DNA of 64,000 bases from Ectobacillus funiculus (GTDB lineage Bacteria; Bacillota; Bacilli; Bacillales; Bacillaceae_G). How positions within the stretch are numbered: position 1 is the first letter of the stretch; each line of letters starts with the position of its first letter. The stretch lies in the NCBI RefSeq assembly GCF_042429435.1, contig NZ_JBHMAF010000150.1, one strand, 5' to 3'. Of the stretch, positions 55,615 to 63,532 are shown piece after piece. A model generated the notes under the pieces. The model searched no databases. It saw only the letters and a program-made list of their open reading frames with translations, and was not told the DNA's origin. The position numbers and the translations under genes were made by a program.

Positions 55615-56609
55615 TTAGGCTATCATCGACTGTCCATCGACGAGAATTCTCAGCCCTTCAGCCAAGATATTGTTTGCAGCATTTACGTCTCTATCAGGAG
55701 TTGCTTTACATTCTGAACATATCCATTTTCGGACTCCTAAGTTCTTTACTTCTGGATTCTTATGTCCACAACATGAACAAAATTGAGAAGAAGCAAAATT
55801 GGAGCCTACGACGACAAGTGTTTTACCATACCACTTACACTTATATTCCAACATACGTCGAAACTCAAACCAAGAGACCTCAGATATTGCTTTTGCCAAT
55901 TTCCCATTCTTCAACATATTCTTCACACGAAGATCTTCTATGCATATCACTTGGTTTTCGCGAACAAGCGAAGAAGTTATCTTGTGCAGGAAATCTGTAC
56001 GAGCATTGACTATTTTCTCATGAATTTTTGCTACCTTTTTGCGTTGTTTATTCCAATTGGAGCTGTTGTATTTCCGTCTTGATAGAACCTGTTGTGCTTT
56101 TACGAGTTTGTCTTCTAGTTTCCGAAGCCACTTTGGATTTTCAATTTTGGTTCCATCCGAATAGTTGGACCACTTTTACTATAGTTACATTTGGAGGTGT
56201 AGGAATGCACCTCATTTTTCTTGCTTTTAAACTTAGGTTTTCCTTTCTTCTTTTGGTAGTATTGTTTAAAGGATTCCCCTAAATCTTGTAGGGAGTTTTG
56301 CAAAGCAGTAGAATCTGCTTCTTTTAACCAATCCAATTGTTTTTTCAATTCTGTTACTTCTTTTTGTTCCTTTGCTGTGTTAAAAAAATCCGATTTCCAT
56401 CGGTTTTCAGGAAGTTGTCCGTTTTGAACCATTTCCTCAGTGATATACCAATAAGCATCTTGTTTCTTTTGAGCACCTAAAACCAGGTTCCAAATATAAC
56501 GGCAACATCCTAATGTTTTCTGTATTAACATTCTCTGCTCTTTAGTTGGATAGATTCTAAACTTATATCCTTTGTGAATTTTCACCCCCCTAGCACATAC
56601 GTTCTGCAT
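55615..56609 (-). pseudogene. tnpB: tnpB with internal deletion and frameshift
   Basis: The N-terminal part (KGYKFRIYPTKEQRMLIQKT, then LGCCRYIWN, and QNSLQDLGESFKQYYQKKKG) is intact to about 56170. The frame then changes near 56150 into SDGTKIENPKWLRKLEDKL, LSRRKYNSSNWNKQRKKVAK, ICIEDL (RuvC-II Glu) and the four-Cys zinc finger (CSCCGH..CSECKA) with DRDVNAANNI. The segment with the first RuvC Asp (GIDLG region) is missing. Hence a dead RNA-guided nuclease with otherwise well preserved ends. Confidence 0.85.
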
Positions 56610-57046
56610 CTGTTATACAAAACAAGAAAATATTTGAAAAGTGGTTGTGATAAACAACATAAAAAAATCAAACAATTGACGCACCTAAAGGTATGCCTTA
56701 TTTGACCTCACTTTCATCCCACACCTGAAGGAGTGGGCTTTCCCGTTCGGAAAATCTGTAATACTTAGGTACGTCTGTCCATAAATCTCCCCATTCGCTT
56801 GTAAGTCAATTCGATGTGGAATTCCACCTAAATATCAGGAACTCTTGGTAATTATCAACAATTATCCATAACCGTCCGAAACCGATAGAACTAGTATTAC
56901 GATGACAGCAGCTCCTAAAGATTAGTTTATTTCTGCATAATCACCTATTTTAGTTACTCTCGTTTAAAAATACACCTTCAACAAGTATATCTAAGTGATC
57001 TGAAACAAATATTATAACTGTTGCAACGCAAAAGGAGGTGGCTATA

Positions 57047-57226
57047 ATGAATGCACAACGAGCACAAGAAATCTCTGCTTCACCAATCATGGCTAATGTA
57101 ACCTGTCAGGGGGAACGCATCTACATTGAACATGTGGATGAACAAAACGGAACAGCTACAATTCATTCCCTTGATAACCCAAATAACAAACAAAGTGTTC
57201 CTGTATCCAACTTGATAGAACATTAA
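57047..57226 (+). CDS. sspH: H-type small acid-soluble spore protein
   Basis: 59 residues starting MNAQRAQEISASPIMANVTC; AAAGGAGG eight bases upstream selects the ATG at 57047. The pattern MNAQRAQEI...MANV, IYIEHVDEQNGTATIH, DNPN and PVSNLIEH is that of SspH proteins, made in the forespore and carried in the mature spore. Single gene followed by a hairpin. It is the clearest evidence that the host sporulates. Confidence 0.93.
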   Translation: MNAQRAQEISASPIMANVTCQGERIYIEHVDEQNGTATIHSLDNPNNKQSVPVSNLIEH

Positions 57227-57247
57227 TTTTATTTCTTTGTCTCCTTT

Positions 57248-57287
57248 AACTATCCTGGCCTTATAATACGAACGGGACAGGATAGTT
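57248..57287 (+). terminator. Hairpin after sspH
   Basis: AACTATCCTG (57248-57257) and CAGGATAGTT (57278-57287), then TTGG; T-run is short. Confidence 0.55.
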
Positions 57288-57395
57288 TTGGACAAGTTAG
57301 GTTCAAAAAAGAACTGACTTTAAAAAGGTCAGTTCAGGTGACGCAAAGTGCTTCCTCACACCTTATACGGTATTTAAATGAAATCTTTCTCTCAC

Positions 57396-58082
57396 TCAAT
57401 ATTGCTTATTGAGCGAAAACATAAATGTCTTTGCAGTTGGATCATAGTGCACATAGTATCTATATCCATTCCCAAAAACTTCGTAATCTTGAGTCAATAT
57501 ATCTCCTCCGTAGCCGAGATGCTCCAGAAGTTCAGAGGTCTCTGTACCTCCACTCAATCCAAGCCACCAATTTAAAAAGGTGCCAACAGTTTGATAAAAT
57601 TCATCGATATCTTTTGCTGCTGATGATCCGTTATCCAACCCAATCGTGACTTCCATAATATCATTTGTTTTAGCATGAAATGCAATTGTAAATGACATAC
57701 CATTTAAAAAGATTGCTCTGAATCTAGTACCATCTTCAAGATGGTCTATATCCCCCACTTGATGAAGTTCGTACCCAACTTGATTCGCATATGCATTAAA
57801 ATTAAGTAAAAATTGCTCCATCATTGCATCAGGAAGAGCATTAGGTTCAAGAAATGACAATGGGATTGGTGTTGGCACTACATATTGCGGCGGCTGTGGA
57901 TTTGGAGCTGGAGTTGGTTTTACATCTGGGTTCGGATTAGGCTTTGGTGAGGATGCTGGTTTCAGTTGTTCAGAATTGGGATTAGTTTTTCCATCAGAGA
58001 TATTATTACTGAAACACCCCGTAAGAAGCAAGAATGATAACAGAAAAAATGAAACAAGCGTTACAGCTTTCCACTTTTGCAT
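57396..58082 (-). CDS. Hypothetical lipoprotein with proline-rich linker
   Basis: 228 residues. Signal peptide with lipobox LTGC (about Cys23), then a low-complexity linker rich in Pro, Asn and Lys (SSPKPNPNPDVKPTPAPNPQ). A globular domain of about 150 residues follows (EQFLLNFNAYANQVGYELHQ and NGYRYYVHYDPTAKTFMFSL). Such linkers bridge the cell wall. Domain not recognised. Stands alone. Confidence 0.75.
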   Translation of the reverse strand: MQKWKAVTLVSFFLLSFLLLTGCFSNNISDGKTNPNSEQLKPASSPKPNPNPDVKPTPAPNPQPPQYVVPTPIPLSFLEPNALPDAMMEQFLLNFNAYANQVGYELHQVGDIDHLEDGTRFRAIFLNGMSFTIAFHAKTNDIMEVTIGLDNGSSAAKDIDEFYQTVGTFLNWWLGLSGGTETSELLEHLGYGGDILTQDYEVFGNGYRYYVHYDPTAKTFMFSLNKQY

Positions 58083-58408
58083 ACAATCATCTCTCCCAAT
58101 TGTTAAAGTAAAAACATCTGCAACATTACAATATGCTCACATGAATGTTCACTTGCTACCGTATACAACTGTATCTTACAATTTTATTGGCTTTGCGTGC
58201 TGCTCTGCTAACTCATAGTAGATCTTTTAAGGTATATTTTTATTGTTTTTTATTAATTTAATACGGTGCGTGAAATTTTTCATGTTCATGTTCGTTTTGT
58301 TTTTATAGTGTAATGGGAACTATAAAAACATATCTCTCTACCGAACCTCTTTTGGTTTCAATCTATTATCTCATAATAATTTTTCTATCATGGTATTTTG
58401 ATACAGGT
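58083..58408. other. AT-rich intergenic region
   Basis: Promoter of the lipoprotein gene plus non-coding DNA leading to the 68-bp repeat. Nothing else recognised. Confidence 0.45.
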
Positions 58409-58476
58409 CAGCTATTCGATATCCTGTTGTACAAGTCTCAAAGTTAGCTTTCTTTCTTTACCCTCTCCATTTAAGA
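58409..58476. repeat. 68-bp dispersed repeat, copy 2
   Basis: About 87% identical to 42318-42385. It includes the last codons of the truncated GntR-type gene and its downstream sequence. Confidence 0.65.
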
Positions 58477-58721
58477 TTAGTAAGAAGACTAATATATCCT
58501 TTTCTTTTAAGTCTTCTAACAAAAATTCCGCTTCCTCTGACTTGAAATATTGTCCCTTTTTTCTCTAACAAATCTAAGGATTTCGTAATCGTACTCTTAC
58601 TGACTTCAAAGTGAGCCCTTAATGCTCCTAATACTGGCAGCTTATCTCCTTGTTGAAGTGCATTATCTTTAATATGCTTTTCAATTTCTATTGTGATTTG
58701 CTCGTATTTTAACATATACAT
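58458..58721 (-). pseudogene. GntR-family regulator, DNA-binding domain only
   Basis: 87 residues. A winged HTH: YEQITIEIEKHIKDNALQQG, DKLPVLGALRAHFEVSKSTI, TKSLDLLEKKGTIFQVRGSG, IFVRR. It stops at LLTNLKWRG just where the UTRA effector domain of this family (YGYISLL-type linker) would begin. The in-frame stop leaves a DNA-binding domain without ligand control, or a dead gene. Confidence 0.7.
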
Positions 58722-58750
58722 TCCTCATTAAGTTATTTATTTCACGTTTA

Positions 58751-58797
58751 ATCAACAAGGGTGTCCCAAAAGTTATGGGCACCCTCGTTGATGTATT
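58751..58797. terminator. Hairpin between MFS and GntR fragment
   Basis: ATCAACaAGGGTG-type arm pairs with CACCCTcGTTGAT around TCCCAAAAGTTATGGG. Strong stem but no clear T-run. Confidence 0.45.
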
Positions 58798-58845
58798 TGA
58801 TTTATCTCATGTTAGCTCTTTGTTATCTGTTGAATCCCTACATGA

Positions 58846-60078
58846 TTAAAATGCTGTTGAACTTGTATCTTTCCTTTTGAATACTTCCTTCTTTGTCAGT
58901 AAGGTATTTAATTTTTCTGAACTTAGGAGCATTGCTGCAACAAAAACAACAAGACAAAATGGGAAGATTCCTATTGTTGAATGAGATGCAATAAAACCAA
59001 GAAGAGGTGGCATGAATGTACTACCTGTATAGGCAACAGCCATTTGATAGCCCATAATTGTTTGGGAATGCTTCTTCCCAAAACGTGCTGGTGTTTCATG
59101 CAACATACACGGAAATATCGGTGCTAATCCTAAGCCAATCATAATAAAACCTACAAGCGAGAAAGTGGACGGCAATGGTAGGAATAGAAATGTTGCACCA
59201 GTCAATGCTATTATTTGCCCCATCCGGATGAGAGTACGGTTACTCATTTTAAAGGTAATAAAGCCTGTAATAAATCTACCAATTGTTATTCCTGCGTAAT
59301 ATAAGGAAACCCATTGTGCAGCAGCCGCTACGGGTAACTCCTTGACATTTACCAGAAAGCTACTTCCCCAAAGACCCACTGTTGACTCAACCCCACAATA
59401 AAACAAGAAGGAGATCAGAGCTAGTTTAACTCCTTTAATTTGTAAAGGCTTTACATGTTTAGCATCTTCATGATGAAATACACCTTTTGAATCCCCTAGC
59501 TCTTCATGTAAGTTGATATCGCTGCTTTTTTTCACTCTATTCCATAAGGGCAAGGTGAAGAGAAGGATGACAGTTAATGTGAACTGAATTCCAGAGATTG
59601 CAAGATACCCATTTCTCCAGGAATGTTGTTCTGAAATAAACTGGGCCATAATGATAGGACCAAAAGTAGCTCCGACTCCCCAAAAACAATGTAACCAACT
59701 CATATGGTGTGCCTTATAATGGGTAGCAACATAATTGTTTAATCCTGTATCAACAGATCCCGCACCTAATCCAAGTGGGATGGCACATACAATTAACCAA
59801 ACGACGGATGGAGCAAAATGAAATCCTAGCAAAGCACCAGCAGTCATTAAGCAGCTGACAAATGTGACATTGCCAGTGCCAAACCGTTTAAGTATCTTTC
59901 CGCTAGCCAAACTGGAAATAATTGTACCGCCGGCAATCGTCATAAAAAGCAATCCAGCAGTCTCAAGTGGGGCCCCATAGTCCGATTGCATCACAGGCCA
60001 TGTTACCCCCAATAATGAATCAGGTAAACCTAAGCTGATAAAAGCCAAATAAATAATGACTAAAAGGAATGTTGTCAT
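58846..60078 (-). CDS. MFS transporter
   Basis: 410 residues with about twelve membrane helices: LVIIYLAFISLGLPDSLLGV, then GLLFMTIAGGTIISSLASGK, GLGAGSVDTGLNNYV, HCFWGVGATFGP, and the second-half motif YYAGITIGRFITGF. The FucP-like GSVDTGLN and LHCFWGVGA motifs suggest a sugar or sugar-like substrate. Located 53 bp after a ROK-type regulator on the same strand, so it is the probable regulated gene. Confidence 0.88.
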   Translation of the reverse strand: MTTFLLVIIYLAFISLGLPDSLLGVTWPVMQSDYGAPLETAGLLFMTIAGGTIISSLASGKILKRFGTGNVTFVSCLMTAGALLGFHFAPSVVWLIVCAIPLGLGAGSVDTGLNNYVATHYKAHHMSWLHCFWGVGATFGPIIMAQFISEQHSWRNGYLAISGIQFTLTVILLFTLPLWNRVKKSSDINLHEELGDSKGVFHHEDAKHVKPLQIKGVKLALISFLFYCGVESTVGLWGSSFLVNVKELPVAAAAQWVSLYYAGITIGRFITGFITFKMSNRTLIRMGQIIALTGATFLFLPLPSTFSLVGFIMIGLGLAPIFPCMLHETPARFGKKHSQTIMGYQMAVAYTGSTFMPPLLGFIASHSTIGIFPFCLVVFVAAMLLSSEKLNTLLTKKEVFKRKDTSSTAF

Positions 60079-60131
60079 ATGTAAATCTCTCCTTTAACTA
60101 TTTAATGGTCAATGGTACTTTCCGATTTGTT

Positions 60132-61166
60132 TTACCTGCTTGTTCCATTCATCATGAGATCAAGTCCAAGACTTTGTAATCCATATAAATAGTCTTGTTT
60201 CCAATCACTCATTGTAAGCACTGGCAGATGTTCTGACGGGACATAGTTTGAGCTGCCTAGGGCAATTTTGTCTAATATTGATTTTTCAACCTCATCATTA
60301 CAAAAAATGATGGTATGAGGGTTAATGATAGCTACAAACGAGGCGACTAACCTGCTAATTGCATCAATCTCATAATCCTCACGAATCGTTATTTTTTTAG
60401 GGCCATTTCCGGTTTCCAAAGCTTGCCGAAAATTGCGGTCATTATACTGAGGGACGAATGAAATCTCTCCTGAGAAAAAAGTACTTCCTCGCACCACATC
60501 TCCATTTATCATAATCCCTGCTCCTGGGCCATTTTGACCAGAATACAAATAGATAAGGGATTGCTTATCCTTAATTCCCTTATTATTGTGATATCCGAGA
60601 ACAGCAGCATTCATATCGTTCTCTACCACGACAGGTATCGAAAAATGTTCCTCATAGTATCCTTTTAAATCAAAATTTTGAAACTGCTCGTATCCTGGTA
60701 TATAGAAAATCCGGCCATTATCGACCGCACCAGGAACGCCAATTGCTATAGAATGGATCTTCGGATATGTAGTCATTATGTTTTCAATGCACGTAGTTAA
60801 TACATGTAAACCATCATCTATCAATACACTCGGCGCTTTTCCTTGTTCTTTTACTTCTCCTATACAGTTGAAAATTGTAAAATTCGTCTCGGTTCTCTCT
60901 AAAAATATTGCCAGACCTAGCATATGCTCAGGATTGTATGTATATCTTTTGGCTCTTCTCCCGCCGCTAGAATCATCTAAACCGACTGAAAGAATTTCCC
61001 CATCCTTCTCCATCTGCGTTAGGAACTTACTTATTGTCGGAAAACTAATTCCTAATGTATGGCTGAGTTCAACTTTTGTTGCGCTTCCAAGTTTTAAAAG
61101 AGTTGTACGAATACCACGAAGAATCACCTTCTTCATGGATTTGGGAGTAGCTAATAATTCATCCAC
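60132..61166 (-). CDS. ROK-family transcriptional regulator
   Basis: 344 residues from a GTG at 61166 behind AGGTGG; earlier GTG codons lack a ribosome site. N-terminal winged HTH: LGSATKVELSHTLGISFPTI. The ROK fold follows: AIGVPGAVDNGRIFYIPG and VVVENDMNAAVLGYHN. The ROK zinc motif CxCGxxGC is absent (the region reads ETGNGPKKITIRED) and the nucleotide loop is not conserved, as in repressors. It likely controls itself and the MFS gene through the 22-bp palindrome at 61191-61212. Confidence 0.85.
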   Translation of the reverse strand: MDELLATPKSMKKVILRGIRTTLLKLGSATKVELSHTLGISFPTISKFLTQMEKDGEILSVGLDDSSGGRRAKRYTYNPEHMLGLAIFLERTETNFTIFNCIGEVKEQGKAPSVLIDDGLHVLTTCIENIMTTYPKIHSIAIGVPGAVDNGRIFYIPGYEQFQNFDLKGYYEEHFSIPVVVENDMNAAVLGYHNNKGIKDKQSLIYLYSGQNGPGAGIMINGDVVRGSTFFSGEISFVPQYNDRNFRQALETGNGPKKITIREDYEIDAISRLVASFVAIINPHTIIFCNDEVEKSILDKIALGSSNYVPSEHLPVLTMSDWKQDYLYGLQSLGLDLMMNGTSR

Positions 61167-61190
61167 TAGATTCACCACCTAAAAAATAAA

Positions 61191-61212
61191 CTTATTAAAG
61201 ATCTTTAATAAG
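61191..61212. promoter_or_regulatory. Perfect 22-bp palindrome, candidate ROK operator
   Basis: CTTATTAAAGA followed by its exact reverse complement, 24 bp upstream of the ROK start. Position and symmetry fit autoregulation. Confidence 0.6.
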
Positions 61213-61455
61213 TAACGGTGTTAATATACCACAGACAATTTTTGAAAACAATAGCTTTTCAAACCTCTCCTCAGTTACTTAAACTGTTAAACCTTCTCTA
61301 TAACTCAATCTTAAGACACCTACTCCATAAGACACATGTTGTTACACCTGTGTAACAAATGACTTTTTGTGTTATTAAAAACTAGATGCTCCTGACTTAT
61401 TTACCGTCCTAATCAACGCAGATACCATTCATTCATAAGTACTTTTACTTTCACT
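61213..61455. other. Non-coding region with a second palindrome
   Basis: Contains TTGTTACAC-CT-GTGTAACAA at 61339-61358, a 9-2-9 perfect palindrome like a TetR/GntR-type operator, with no regulator beside it. No gene. Confidence 0.45.
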
Positions 61456-61592
61456 AGGGTTCTACCGTTGAACATTTGCAGCGCTTATTGAATGTTACTC
61501 CGGAAGAAACAATGGCATTCGGAGATGGTTACAATGATTTAGAACTTATGACTCGCGCAACATATAGCTTTGCTGTCCCTCCACTGTCTTAA
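61456..61592 (+). pseudogene. HAD (Cof-type) phosphatase C-terminal fragment
   Basis: Plus frame reads VEHLQRLLNVTPEETMAFGD then GYNDLELMTRATYSFAV. GDGYNDLEM is HAD motif IV. Preceded by a stop and cut at about 61573 by the remnant of pfkA on the other strand. Confidence 0.7.
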
Positions 61593-61818
61593 ATTCCTCA
61601 CTACGTGCACTTCGTAAGATGGTTCCCCCGCGGTGGATAATATCACCCACGCTCCCAAGGTCCATTTTAATAAAGTTTCCAGCCATTAAACCCTCGTATC
61701 CATTTAATACTCCATATACATCCAGTCCTTTAAAGATGCATCTTCGAACAACGGCACGAATAGCAGGATTCATTCCCGGCGCATCTCCACCACTCGTTAA
61801 CACAGCAATCTTCCTCAT
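61546..61818 (-). pseudogene. pfkA: 6-phosphofructokinase N-terminal fragment
   Basis: 90 codons behind GGAGGAG. MRKIAVLTSGGDAPGMNPAI, then RAVVRRCIFKGLDVYGVLNG, YEGLMAGNF and IIHRGGTILRSAR are an exact PfkA start. After EFKTVEGQQ (about 61573) it runs into SYMLRES, which is the reverse strand of the HAD fragment. Catalytic residues around position 100-130 are missing, so it is inactive. A functional pfkA must exist elsewhere if glycolysis is intact. Confidence 0.88.
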
Positions 61819-61894
61819 ATTTTCTCCTCCAGCTTATGTAGACTACACTTTTTATCAATCTCATCAGAACCAAGAAACTTGAAGTTAAGATAAT

Positions 61895-61934
61895 AAAAAA
61901 GAGATAAGAAGATAGGTATTCTTATCTCTTTTTT
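61895..61934. terminator. Bidirectional terminator of the beta-glucosidase operon
   Basis: Perfect 16-bp arms AAAAAAGAGATAAGAA and TTCTTATCTCTTTTTT with an eight-base loop, 13 bases past the glucosidase stop. Confidence 0.9.
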
Positions 61935-61947
61935 GAAATGGTATAAT

Positions 61948-63390
61948 TTACAGTTCTTCCCCATTCGTCGCAATGACATTTTGGTACCAGAAAAAGGATT
62001 GTTTCTTTTTTCGTTCCAATGTCCCGCTGCCATCATCATGCTTATCAACATAGATAAAGCCGTAACGCTTACTCATCTCACCAGTTGACGCACTAACTAA
62101 ATCAATACATCCCCATGAAGTATAACCCATCAGTTCCACCCCATCCTCAATCGCTTCACCCATTGCTTTGATATGTTCACGAAGATAGTCAATTCGGTAA
62201 TCGTCATTGATTGAACCGTCCTCTTCTATCTTATCGTAGGCTCCAAGACCATTTTCCACGACAAATAACGGCTTTTGGTAGCGATCATACAATTGATTTA
62301 AAGAGATTTGAAGACCAATCGGATCAATTTCCCATCCCCATTCACTTGCCTTTAAGAATGAATTTTTGATTCCGCCTAAGATATTCCCTTGACCCACCTC
62401 TTCAGGTGTTTTGTTTTTCTTCTCTGTACGAGACATATAATAACTAAAAGCGATATAATCAACTGTATTTTCTTTCATGAGTTCAAGATCGCCTTCTTGA
62501 ATTTCAAGCTTGATTCCATGCTCTCTCCAGTATCTCTTCATGAAGGCTGGGTACTCCCCGCGTACTTGTACATCGCCGCAGAAGTAGTTAAATAGCTGTT
62601 CTTCCTTTAAAGCATAAAGTACGTTTTCTGGATTGCAGTCAACAGAATAAGTTGGAAGATACACAATCATACATCCGATTTGAGCGCCAGGAATCATCTC
62701 ATGGCAAAGCTGAACTGCTCTCGCACTTGCGACGAATTGATGATGATATGCTTGGAAAGTTGGCTGATAATGATCTTCTTCATTTTGAATTGCAAACCCC
62801 AGTCCTAAGATTGGCATATGAAGACTGCTGTTGATTTCATTAAATGTCATCCAGTATTTTACTTTATTTTTATACCGGTCGAAGAGTGCTGTTACATATC
62901 TTTCAAAGAAAGTAACCAATTCACGGCTTCTCCAGCCCCCATATTCCTTTACAAGGTGAATGGGCAGTTCATAGTGAGAAATCGTGACAACCGGTTCAAT
63001 GCCGTATTTAAGCAGTTCATCGAACACGCGGTCATAGAATGCTAACCCCTCTTCATTTGGAGTGAGTTCATCGCCTTTAGGGAAAATGCGTGACCACGAA
63101 ATTGACATACGAAACGCTTTAAAGCCCATTTCTGCAAAAAGTGCAATATCTTCCTTGTAACGGTGATAAAAATCAATGGCTTCGTGATTTGGATACGTAT
63201 ATTTTTCTGGATGCAACTCAAAATCAAAACCAGCATCTTTCAATACTTGTAGTCTTACTTTACCACCTGGTAAAACATCAGGTGTATTTAATCCTTTACC
63301 ACCTTCAAGATATGCACCTTCTAGCTGGTTAGCAGCCGTAGCCCCTCCCCATAAAAAACCTTCTGGAAATTGTTTGTTCAATTCAGCCAT
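61948..63390 (-). CDS. bglH: 6-phospho-beta-glucosidase, GH1
   Basis: 480 residues from MAELNKQFPEGFLWGGATAA; AAGGAGG nine bases upstream fixes the start. GH1 landmarks: FRMSISWSRIFP, acid/base Glu in WMTFNEINS, nucleophile Glu in LFVVENGLGA, and the C-terminal YGFIYVD. The MGYTSWGCIDLVSASTGEM and KRYGFI blocks match phospho-glucosidases. It hydrolyses phosphorylated beta-glucosides such as cellobiose, arbutin or salicin phosphates. Preceded by the PTS gene whose end is at 63533, same strand, so it is the last gene of that operon. Confidence 0.93.
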   Translation of the reverse strand: MAELNKQFPEGFLWGGATAANQLEGAYLEGGKGLNTPDVLPGGKVRLQVLKDAGFDFELHPEKYTYPNHEAIDFYHRYKEDIALFAEMGFKAFRMSISWSRIFPKGDELTPNEEGLAFYDRVFDELLKYGIEPVVTISHYELPIHLVKEYGGWRSRELVTFFERYVTALFDRYKNKVKYWMTFNEINSSLHMPILGLGFAIQNEEDHYQPTFQAYHHQFVASARAVQLCHEMIPGAQIGCMIVYLPTYSVDCNPENVLYALKEEQLFNYFCGDVQVRGEYPAFMKRYWREHGIKLEIQEGDLELMKENTVDYIAFSYYMSRTEKKNKTPEEVGQGNILGGIKNSFLKASEWGWEIDPIGLQISLNQLYDRYQKPLFVVENGLGAYDKIEEDGSINDDYRIDYLREHIKAMGEAIEDGVELMGYTSWGCIDLVSASTGEMSKRYGFIYVDKHDDGSGTLERKKKQSFFWYQNVIATNGEEL

Positions 63391-63532
63391 TTTCTTGTTC
63401 CTCCTTATAATCAATCAAACAAAAGATATTATCCATATAAAAAAGGTAATGATTTCAGCCCACACGGCTATGCCATATCAAAATAAGTGAACGGAAGGGG
63501 ACTCTTAATAAGCCCCTCTCTCCATGATGAAT

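Larger units (their letters stand above)
55465..56750 (-). mobile_element. Defective IS200/IS605-type tnpB element
   Basis: A tnpB-only element on the minus strand. Subterminal hairpins of the kind recognised by IS605 TnpA mark both ends: TCCCAC/GTGGGA at 55473-55494 (right end) and CCCAC/GTGGG at 56718-56737 (left end), both with a CTGAAG loop. No tnpA gene is inside. Confidence 0.65.
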
